Source: Melittangium boletus DSM 14713
GTDB lineage: Bacteria; Myxococcota; Myxococcia; Myxococcales; Myxococcaceae
NCBI RefSeq assembly: GCF_002305855.1
Contig: NZ_CP022163.1
Coordinates: forward strand, 6,696,292 to 6,760,291
DNA length: 64,000 nucleotides
Direction: 5' to 3'
A program made the position numbers and the translations under genes. The notes beneath the pieces were generated by a model. The model was not told the origin of the DNA. It did no database searches and worked only from the letters and a program-made list of their open reading frames with translations. Positions 9,573 to 17,500 of this stretch are shown here, piece after piece (position 1 is the stretch's first letter; each line of letters begins with the position of its first letter).

Positions 9573-10042
9573 CCCTTTCGCTGGTGGCCGCGAGCCTGAC
9601 CCTGGCCGCGCCCGTGCGTTTCGATCGGGTGGATCTGCTGAGTGAGGATGGCGGCACCTTCCTCCACTACGACATGCCGCTGGCCGGGGCCTACGCGCCG
9701 ATGGTGGCCCTGCGTTTCCTGGAGCAGGTGAAGGTGGTGTTCTCCCTGCCGGTGGGGTTGTACGCCGGGGCGTCCATCTCCTCGCAATCCCTGTCCTACG
9801 AGGGAATGTTGTGGCGTTCCCAGGAGGGGAGGGGCCTCGTATGGACGGGGAGCCTGCACACGCGGCTGCTCATGCCCTATGGCGCCCACGTGGGAGTGGC
9901 CTGGCGGGCCGGTCCGCTGCGCGTGGGAGCGGGAGCGAGCCTGTCGACCCAGGCCACCTGGGCGCGTCCGGAATGGAGCCAGTGGCGGGTGCTGCCCACA
10001 CTGGCCGTGGGCATCGGGTCCAACGTGGCACCCGGCATGTAG
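9563..10042 (+). CDS. Hypothetical exported protein, probable beta-barrel
   Basis: 159-residue protein I do not recognise. The first 16 residues (MPLTLSLVAASLTLAA) look like a short signal peptide. The rest is a series of alternating hydrophobic/polar strands separated by Gly/Ser turns (for example VALRFLEQVKVVFSLPVGLYAG and HVGVAWRAGPLRVGAGAS), a pattern of small outer-membrane beta-barrels. The GTG start overlaps the end of the glycerophosphodiesterase gene by 10 bases, so the two are probably translationally coupled; it could help lipid-linked substrates reach that enzyme, but this is inference from position only. Confidence 0.65.
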   Translation: MPLTLSLVAASLTLAAPVRFDRVDLLSEDGGTFLHYDMPLAGAYAPMVALRFLEQVKVVFSLPVGLYAGASISSQSLSYEGMLWRSQEGRGLVWTGSLHTRLLMPYGAHVGVAWRAGPLRVGAGASLSTQATWARPEWSQWRVLPTLAVGIGSNVAPGM

Positions 10043-10089
10043 CGATCACGGCCTCCAGCGGCGGGAGTGGAAAATCGGAAGTCACGGTG

Positions 10090-10119
10090 TTGACGGCTTT
10101 GAGCTGAAGGAGCCTAAAT
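10090..10119 (+). promoter_or_regulatory. Possible promoter of the S8 protease gene
   Basis: TTGACG (10090-10095), an 18-base spacer, then CTAAAT (10114-10119), 55 bases before the start codon. The -35 matches the housekeeping consensus in five of six positions, the -10 in only three. Confidence 0.35.
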
Positions 10120-10173
10120 CCGTGCTTCCCCCTTTTTCCCACTCGCTGTCCTCCGTCCCTGGAGGTTGTGTTC

Positions 10174-12180
10174 ATGAAGCTGAATCGGATGCTGTTCGCC
10201 TGCTCCGTGATGGGTCTGTCCGCCTGCGGTGGCCCCCTGCCCGAGGAGCAGGAGCAGGTCATCGCCTCGAAGGAAGTGGGCCAGCTGGCCCAACTGCTGC
10301 GCAAGCCCAACGCGGTGCGGGGCGAGTACATCGTCGTCCTCCGGGAGGACGTGAAGGGAGTGGCCCGGGTCAGCCCCGCGCTCGTCGCGCAGGAGATGGT
10401 GCGCTCGCGTGGCGGCGAGGTGCTGCACGCGTATGAGCACGTGCTCAAGGGCTTCTCGGCGCGCATGAGCGAGGAGCGGGTGCGCGAGCTGCTGGCGGAT
10501 CCCCGCGTGGCGTACATCGAGGAGAACGGCGTGAAGTCGGTGTCGGGCTCGGGCAGCCAGACGGGTGCCACCTGGGGCATCGATCGCACGGATCAGCGCG
10601 CCCTGCCGCTCAACTCCACGTACACCTACAACGTCGATGGGACCGGGGTGCACGCGTACATCATCGACACGGGCATGCGGCTCACGCACTCCCAGTTCAC
10701 GGGTCGCGTGGGCGTGGGCTTCGACTCCATCACCGCGGGCGGGACCGGGGCGGACTGCCACGGGCACGGCACGCACGTGGCGGGCACCGTGGGTGGCACC
10801 ACCCACGGCATCGCGAAGAACGTGACGCTGCACCCGGTGCGCGTGCTGGACTGCTCGGGCTACGGCTCGGACGAGCAGGTCATCGCGGGCCTGGACTGGG
10901 TGACGGCCAACCACGTCAAGCCGGCCGTGGCCAACATGAGCCTGGGCGGTGACGCCTCGCAGGCGCTGGATGACGCCCTGGAGCGCACCATCGCCGCGGG
11001 CGTGGTGGTCGCCGTCGCCGCGGGCAACGACAGCTCCAACGCGTGCAACTACTCGCCGGCGCGCACGCCCAACGCCATCACCGTGGGCGCCACCACCAGC
11101 AGCGACTCGCGGGCCTCGTACTCCAACTACGGCACCTGTCTGGACATCTTCGCTCCGGGCTCGAGCATCACCTCCGCCTCGTACTCCAGCAACACGGCCA
11201 CCACGTCCATGAGCGGCACGTCCATGGCCTCGCCGCACGTGGCGGGCGTGGCGGCGCTCTACCTGGAGGCCAACCCCACGGCCACCCCGGCCCAGGTGAC
11301 GGCGGCGCTGCTCACCAACGCCACGCCGAGCAAGGTGAACAGCCCGGGCACGGGCTCGCCCAACCTGCTGCTCTACTCGCTGTTCAGCACCGGCGGTGGC
11401 GGCGACACCACGGCGCCCTCCACCTCCCTCACCTCGCCGGCGAGCGGCGCCACGGTGAGCGGCACCACCACCCTCACCGCCTCCGCCACGGACAATGTGG
11501 GGGTGACGAAGGTGGACTTCTACGTGGGCACGAGCCTGGTGGGCACCTCCACCACGGCGCCCTACAGCTTCGCCTGGAACACCACGGGCGTGGCCAACGG
11601 AACCTACTCGCTCACCACCAAGGCCCATGACGCCGCGGGCAACGTGGGCACCTCGTCCTCGGTGTCCGTCACCGTGAACAACGGCACGGGGGGCAGCTGC
11701 TCCACCACCGAGCAGCTCCTGCTCAACGCGGGCTTCGAGAGCGGCTCCGCGAGCTGGACGGCGACCTCGGGCGTCGTCGATGGCACCACCTCGGGGAGCG
11801 CGGCGCGCACGGGCAGCTACAAGGCCTGGCTCAACGGCGTGGGCTCCACCAGCACGGACACCCTCTACCAGCAGGTGACCATCCCCTCCACGGCCTGCGC
11901 CGCGACGTTCTCCTTCTGGGTGAAGATCACCACGTCGGAGACCACGACCACCACGGCCTACGACAAGCTGAGCGTCCAGGTGCTCAACAGCGCGGGGACG
12001 GTCCTGGCGACGCCGGCCACCTACAGCAACCTGAACAAGTCCACGGACTACGTGCAGAAGTCCTTCGATCTGAGCGCCTACAAGGGCCAGACGATCCGCG
12101 TGTACTTCAAGGGGACCGAGGACAGCTCACTCAAGACGAGCTTCTTCCTCGATGACACGGCGCTGAGCATCACCCGGTAG
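10174..12180 (+). CDS. Secreted S8 serine protease (proteinase K/aqualysin type)
   Basis: 668-residue extracytoplasmic subtilisin-like protease. In order: signal peptide with a lipobox-like LSAC (Cys18); an inhibitor-I9 propeptide (about residues 45-122, start RGEYIVVL); the catalytic domain with Asp165 (AYIIDTG), His198 (GHGTHVAG), oxyanion Asn285 (AAGNDSSNA) and Ser350 (GTSMASPHVAG); a Gly-rich linker; a bacterial Ig-like domain (about 412-505, DNVGVTKVDFYVG); and a C-terminal jelly-roll-type domain (about 515-668, NAGFESGSASWTA). The arrangement matches predatory myxobacterial proteases that need propeptide cleavage for activity. The ATG at 10174 is chosen over a GTG six bases upstream because GGAGG at 10161-10165 is correctly spaced only for the ATG. 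It ends at a strong hairpin shared with the convergent doxX gene. Confidence 0.93.
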   Translation: MKLNRMLFACSVMGLSACGGPLPEEQEQVIASKEVGQLAQLLRKPNAVRGEYIVVLREDVKGVARVSPALVAQEMVRSRGGEVLHAYEHVLKGFSARMSEERVRELLADPRVAYIEENGVKSVSGSGSQTGATWGIDRTDQRALPLNSTYTYNVDGTGVHAYIIDTGMRLTHSQFTGRVGVGFDSITAGGTGADCHGHGTHVAGTVGGTTHGIAKNVTLHPVRVLDCSGYGSDEQVIAGLDWVTANHVKPAVANMSLGGDASQALDDALERTIAAGVVVAVAAGNDSSNACNYSPARTPNAITVGATTSSDSRASYSNYGTCLDIFAPGSSITSASYSSNTATTSMSGTSMASPHVAGVAALYLEANPTATPAQVTAALLTNATPSKVNSPGTGSPNLLLYSLFSTGGGGDTTAPSTSLTSPASGATVSGTTTLTASATDNVGVTKVDFYVGTSLVGTSTTAPYSFAWNTTGVANGTYSLTTKAHDAAGNVGTSSSVSVTVNNGTGGSCSTTEQLLLNAGFESGSASWTATSGVVDGTTSGSAARTGSYKAWLNGVGSTSTDTLYQQVTIPSTACAATFSFWVKITTSETTTTTAYDKLSVQVLNSAGTVLATPATYSNLNKSTDYVQKSFDLSAYKGQTIRVYFKGTEDSSLKTSFFLDDTALSITR

Positions 12181-12209
12181 TCGTTGTCCCTGGCGTACCT
12201 GGAGTCTGG

Positions 12210-12247
12210 CGGCGCGGGAGGCTCGAGTCTCCCGCGCCGTCGTGTTT
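12210..12247 (+). terminator. Rho-independent terminator after the S8 protease gene
   Basis: An 11-bp perfect GC stem (CGGCGCGGGAG / CTCCCGCGCCG, 12210-12220 with 12229-12239), an 8-base loop, then a short T run (GTTTT, 12243-12247). It lies 30 bases after the stop codon and runs up to the convergent doxX stop. Confidence 0.65.
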
Positions 12248-12643
12248 TCAGGGACGGCGGCGCAGCTTCGCGTCGACGCTGTAGGGGCCTCCGCCGGTGA
12301 ACAGGGCCGAGAGCATCACCGAGAGATAGAGGATGGACATCTCCATGTTGCCGAAGGGATCCGCCCGGTGGCGGTAGAGCGCCACGCCCATGGTGAAGGC
12401 CGCGAAGAGCGCCGCCGGGCGCGTGAGCAGTCCCAGCGCCACGAGCAGTCCCCCCAGGAACTCCGCCAGTGCCGCGCACCAGGCGAAGAAGAGGGGGTAG
12501 GGGAAGCCCAGTTGCTCCACGCCCGCGGCGAAGCGGCTCATGTCTCCCATTACCTTGGGCAGCCCATGGGCCAGGGCCAGCGTGAGTCCAAACACCACGC
12601 GCACGAGCGTCCATCCCAGCGCGGCGCCACGTGTATTCATCAT
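12248..12643 (-). CDS. DoxX family membrane protein
   Basis: 131-residue inner-membrane protein of the DoxX/DoxD family, with four predicted helices (TLVRVVFGLTLALAHGL; PLFFAWCAALAEFLGGLLVALGLL; AALFAAFTMGVAL; EMSILYLSVMLSALFTG). The family motif GLPKVMGD...AGVEQLGFP near the N-terminus is present. Family members are linked to quinone/thiosulfate or redox-stress functions, but most are uncharacterised. Its ATG overlaps the upstream regulator's stop in an ATGA (12640-12643), and the purine run just before (GGAGGAGAAGG) lies inside the regulator's last codons. Translational coupling to a sigma-54 response regulator is therefore likely, making this an operon partner rather than the regulator's target. 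Confidence 0.9.
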   Translation of the reverse strand: MMNTRGAALGWTLVRVVFGLTLALAHGLPKVMGDMSRFAAGVEQLGFPYPLFFAWCAALAEFLGGLLVALGLLTRPAALFAAFTMGVALYRHRADPFGNMEMSILYLSVMLSALFTGGGPYSVDAKLRRRP

Positions 12644-14127
12644 CCTTCTCCTCCCGCGGGCGGTTGATCCTTCTCGCCCCGCTTGATGCCGAGTGCCTTG
12701 AGTTTTTTATAGAAGTGACCGCGCTCCAGATCGAGCAGCCGCGCGGCCTCGGTGACGTTGTCCTGCGTATACGCGAGCGTGTGTTGGAGGATCTCCCTTT
12801 CGGCGTCCTCCACCTGCTCGCGGAAGGTCCGATCCACCCGGGGGCGGAAGCCGCCGGCGGCCCCGGCGCCGGAGGGAATCAGGGGAGCCGGGAGGGGGGG
12901 CGGCCTGGCGGAAGGCATCGCGGAGGCGCCCACCGCCTCGGAGGAGGCGGCGGGTGGGGTGCCCTTGGCGCGCGGCAGGAGTTCCTGTGCCTCCGCGCCC
13001 GTGACCACGGGGCCCTCGCAAAGAATGGCCAGACGTTCCACGAGATTGCGCAGCTCACGCACATTGCCTGGATAGGAATAGGAAGCCATGACAGACAGGG
13101 CTTCGGGTGACAGGGATAGGGGCCGGCGCCCGTTTCGGGTGCAGGCCTCCTGGAGGAATGTGTCGATGAGCGCGGGAAGATCCTCCCGCCGCTCGCGCAA
13201 GGGCGGCGAGTGGATCTGCACCACGTTGACCCGGTAGTAGAGGTCCTCCCGGAACCGGCCCGCCTCGATCTCCTTCTCCAGGTTCTTGTTCGTGGCGGCG
13301 ATGACGCGCACGTCGACCTTGAGGGTTTCCGTGCCACCCACCCGCTCCAGCTCGCCCTCCTGCAGCACGCGCAGCAGCTTGGTCTGCATGGCCTGGGGCA
13401 TGTCACCAATCTCGTCGAGGAAGAGCGTGCCCTCGTGCGCGAGTTCGAACTTGCCCCGGCGCACGCTCACCGCTCCGGTGAACGCCCCTTTCTCGTGGCC
13501 AAACAGCTCGCTCTCGATGAGCTCATGCGGCACCGCCGCGCAGTTGAGTTTCACGAAGGGCGCGCTCTTGCGCCGCGAGTGCTGGTGCAGGGCCCGGGCG
13601 ATGAGCTCCTTGCCCGTGCCGTTCTCGCCGGTGATGAGCACGCGCCCCTCGGAGGGCGCCGTGCGCTGGATGAGGGAGAAGATGCGCTGCATGGCCGGGC
13701 CGCTGCCCACCATGTCGTAGCGGCCGAGCTCCGCGCGCAGCGCCCGGAGCTCCTCCATGGCCGCCTGGTGCTTGAGCGCGTTGCGCAGCGCCACGAGCAG
13801 CCGATCCCTCGCGATGGGCTTCTCCAGGAAGTCGCGGGCCCCCAGCTGGGTGGCCTTCACCGCCGTGTCGATGGTGCCATGGCCGGACATCATGATGACG
13901 GGCAGCTCGGGCTTGAGTTCCATCACGCGCGCCAGGACGGTGAGCCCATCCATGTCCGGCATCTTCACGTCCATGAGCACCGCGTCCACGGGACGCGCGG
14001 AGACCACGTCCAGGGCCACTTGTCCATTGGCCGCGAGTTCCACGTGATAGCCCGCCAGTTGAAGCGAGGTCTGAAGCGTCAACAGGATGTTCTTCTCATC
14101 ATCGACGATGAGCACGGACGCTGGCAT
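12640..14127 (-). CDS. NtrC-family sigma-54-dependent response regulator
   Basis: 495-residue transcription activator. Domains: receiver (1-120; phospho-acceptor Asp53 in LMDVKMPDMDG, Lys102 in FLEKP); sigma-54 AAA+ domain (about 145-380) with Walker A GENGTGKE, the sigma-54-contacting GAFTGA loop (GHEKGAFTGAV), Walker B LFLDEIGDM and the arginine-finger region; a Pro/Ala linker (about 400-440); and a Fis-type HTH at the C-terminus (NVTEAARLLDLERGHFYKKL). On phosphorylation it should oligomerise and hydrolyse ATP to open sigma-54 promoters. No sensor kinase gene is adjacent, so the partner is unknown (orphan regulators of this kind are common in myxobacteria). The start MPASVLIVDD was chosen because it begins the receiver; 54 upstream codons are not domain-like. 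Confidence 0.94.
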   Translation of the reverse strand: MPASVLIVDDEKNILLTLQTSLQLAGYHVELAANGQVALDVVSARPVDAVLMDVKMPDMDGLTVLARVMELKPELPVIMMSGHGTIDTAVKATQLGARDFLEKPIARDRLLVALRNALKHQAAMEELRALRAELGRYDMVGSGPAMQRIFSLIQRTAPSEGRVLITGENGTGKELIARALHQHSRRKSAPFVKLNCAAVPHELIESELFGHEKGAFTGAVSVRRGKFELAHEGTLFLDEIGDMPQAMQTKLLRVLQEGELERVGGTETLKVDVRVIAATNKNLEKEIEAGRFREDLYYRVNVVQIHSPPLRERREDLPALIDTFLQEACTRNGRRPLSLSPEALSVMASYSYPGNVRELRNLVERLAILCEGPVVTGAEAQELLPRAKGTPPAASSEAVGASAMPSARPPPLPAPLIPSGAGAAGGFRPRVDRTFREQVEDAEREILQHTLAYTQDNVTEAARLLDLERGHFYKKLKALGIKRGEKDQPPAGGEG

Positions 14128-14589
14128 GTATGGAGCACCTCGTGACGCGCAAGGGGGGCGCGACGCCTGGACTTCAACCGTTCCGGAAACCCATGGGATG
14201 TTCAAGGATTCCGGGGCATTTCGCCCCCTTGGAATTGAAAGGAGAGTGTAAGCCCGGGAATCCAGAACTCCCAGTCTAAAGACAGTCAATGCCTGCCTTC
14301 CTTGAAAGAACTGTCAGCTCTGGCGGGGACTGACTGCACCATTCCAGGGCAAGCGGCCAGAAATTCTTGAAAACCAAGACAGGTCCGGTGGAAGAAGAAA
14401 CCCTAAATTCTGTCCAGTGCTTGTCAGTCTTTGCTACTCCGTGATATCTGGCACGCTCCGGCGGAGGATTGCAGGTTACGGGTTCTTGATTTCCCGGGAG
14501 CACCGGAGCAGGCGCAAGCACCGCTGGAGTTCATCCGGGCGAAGCCACGAATGAAAAGGGGCTCGTCCGTCGCAAGGGGCAAGAAGATC
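14128..14589 (+). other. Divergent intergenic region (462 bp)
   Basis: No protein-like frame. It is AT-richer than its surroundings and separates the leftward response regulator from the rightward giant protease. Short CTGTCAG/TTGTCAG-like words recur in both orientations (around 14281, 14311, 14421), which may be binding sites. I saw no sigma-54 -24/-12 element with correct spacing. Confidence 0.5.
14421..14449 (+). promoter_or_regulatory. Possible promoter of the giant S8 protease gene
   Basis: TTGTCA (14421-14426) matches the -35 consensus at five of six positions. GATATC or TATCTG follows at a 16- or 18-base spacing, a weak -10. A transcript from here would have an untranslated leader of about 130 bases. 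Confidence 0.3.
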
Positions 14590-17500
14590 ATGGAGCAATC
14601 AGCGTACCGGTCGACCGGTATGCGCGCTCGCGGCATCCCCGCGAGAGTGCTTGGAGTAGCGTGGCTCGCGACCGCGTTGGCGTGCGGCAATTCGCCGGAC
14701 ACCTCGGCGCAGGCGCGGTCCGGAGGAGAGGGTGAGCAGTCGCGCCCGGTCATGCACAAGGTGCAGGTCAACGCGCAGAAGGCCGCCGAGCTGGAGAAGC
14801 ATGGCGCCAAGGTCCTGGCGGACTACGGCTCCTTCAAGCTGATGCACCTGGAAGAGTCCGTGCTGACCACGCTTCCCGCCGAGGCGGGCGTGGAGCTGCG
14901 CGATGACTACAACCACATCCTGCTCAACGCCGGGACGATCGACACCGCGTCCACGCAGGCGCAGGCTCTGCGGGGCATCCGCAAGTCGGCCGTGGGCAAG
15001 AGCATGCACCTGGTGCAGTTCTCCGGCCCCGTGCGCCCCGAGTGGTACAAGGCGCTCGAGAACACCGGCGTCCGGGTGGTGACCTACATCCCGAACAACG
15101 CCTACCTGGTCTACGGCGATGTGACGGCGATGAACCGCCTGCAGAACCACATGTCGGCCGCGCAGGTCATCCAGTGGGATGGCGAGTACCTGCCGGACTA
15201 CAAGCTGGACCCGTCCGTCAACAAGGCCGTCACGGCCGCGTACTCCATCCAGCTGGTCGAGGATGCCGAGACGAACGCCGGGACGATGGACCTCATCCGC
15301 AAGCTGCAGACGCGGGACGGGGTGTCCCAGAGCCTGCTGGGCTACGTGAACGTGAAGGCGTTCATCAGCCGCGACGCGCTCTACCAGCTCGTGCAGCGCC
15401 CGGACGTCGTGTCCGTGCAGCCCTACGCCGAGATGGTCAAGCTGGACGAGCGCCAGAACCGCATCATCTCCGGCGCCACCACGGGCAACGGCCCGTCGGG
15501 TCCGGGCTACCTCGCGTGGCTGGCCTCCAAGGGCTTCACCCAGGAGCAGTTCAGCGCGTCGGGCTTCGGCGTGGACGTGACGGACAGCGGTCTGGACAAC
15601 GGCACCCCGACGCCCAACCACTTCGGTCTGTACGTCGCCGGTGACATCAACGGCACCAGCCGCGTGTTGTTCAACCGCCTGGAAGGCACGCCCAACTCGG
15701 GCAGCACCATCCAGGGTTGCGACGGCCACGGTACGCTCAACAGCCACATCGTCGGCGGCTACGTCAACAAGACGGGCGCGCCGTTCACCGATACGGCGGG
15801 CTATGCCTACGGCCTGGGCGTGGCGCCCTTCGTGAAGCTCGGCTCCTCGGTCGTCTTCGACCCGGGCTACTTCACCTCGCCGAACTACGCGAACATGCTC
15901 TCGCGTGGCTACCGCGACAACATCCGCATCAGCAGCAACAGCTGGGGTTCGAGCTCCAACTCGTACACCACCGACGCTCAGGCGTACGACGGACTGGTGC
16001 GTGACTCGCAGCCGGCCACCTCGGCCGTGCCCGCCGAGGGCAACCAGGAAATGGTCATCGCCTTCGCGGCCGGTAACTCCGGTTCGGCGGCGAACACCGT
16101 GGGCAGCCCCGGTACGGCCAAGAACGTCATCACCGTGGGTGCCTCGGAGAACGTCCATCCCTTCGGCGGCGCGGACAACTGCGCCATCGCGGACACCGGC
16201 GCCGACAACCTCAACGACATCATCAGCTTCTCCGGCCGCGGGCCGACGGCCGACGGCCGCAAGAAGCCGGATATCGTGGCGCCGGGCACGCACGTGACGG
16301 GCGGCGTGGCCCAGACGGCCGGCCAGCGCGCGGAGCCCCCCGCCAAGCCCAACGGCGAGGCCCTCTCGTGCTTCGACGGCTCGGGTGTGTGCGGTGGTCC
16401 GAGCGGCAGCAACTTCTTCCCCACCACCCAGGAGTGGTACTCGGCCTCCTCGGGTACCAGCCACTCCACCCCGGCGGTCGCGGGTGGCGCGGCCCTCGTG
16501 CGCCAGTACTTCATCAACCAGGGCTTCGCTCCGCCGAGCCCGGCGATGACCAAGGCGTACCTGATGAACTCGGCCCGTTACCTCACGGGCGTGGGCGCCA
16601 ACGACAACCTCTACTCCAACAGCCAGGGCATGGGTCTCATGGACCTGGGCGTGGGGTTCGACGGCGTTCCGCGCAAGCTGGATGACCAGACCGCGGCGAG
16701 CCTCCTCACCGCCACGGGCCAGACGCGCGTGTTCGAGGGTGCGATCAGCGACTCGACCAAGCCCTTCCGCGTGACGCTGGCGTGGACGGACGCTCCCGGC
16801 GCGACCACGGGCGCGGCCTACAAGAACAACCTGGACCTCACCGTGACGGTGGGCGGCAACACCTACAAGGGCAACGTCTTCACGAAGGACGTGTCCACCA
16901 CGGGTGGCACGGCCGACAGCTCCAACAACGTGGAGAGCGTCTACCTGCCCGCGGGCGTGTCGGGTCCGTTCACCGTGACGGTGACGGCCACCAACATCAA
17001 CTCGGACGGTGTGCCCAACAACAGCACGACCCTGGATCAGGACTTCGCGCTGGTGGTGTACAACGCCTGCAACACCGCCCCCTCGGCTCCCACGGGCCTG
17101 ACGGCCGCCGTGGCGGGTGACAACAACATCACCCTGAACTGGACGACCAACGAGTCGACCTCCTACGCCGTCTACCGCGCCACCGTGGCCGGTGGCCCCT
17201 ACACCCGCATCGCGACCGTGACGGCTCCTCCGTACTCGGACACCGAGGTGTCGGGCGGTGGGACCTACTACTACGCGGTGCGCGGCGTGCTGTGCGCCGA
17301 GTCCCCGAACTCCAACGAGGCTTCCGCCACGGCCACGGGTGTCTGCAAGGATGCTCCGTCGTTCGCGGGTCTGGCCTCGGCCGCCAACGGCGCCGTCAGC
17401 ACCTGCTCCTCGACCCTGTCGTGGCCCGCGGCCCAGTCGTCTTGCGGCGGCTCGCTGACCTACTCGGTCTACCGTTCCACCACGAGCGGCTTCACGCCTT

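Noticed and set aside
14298..14335. Possible sigma-54 promoter (TGGCGGGG...CTGCA) upstream of the giant protease
   Set aside because: The distance between the GG and GC elements is 12 bases instead of 10.
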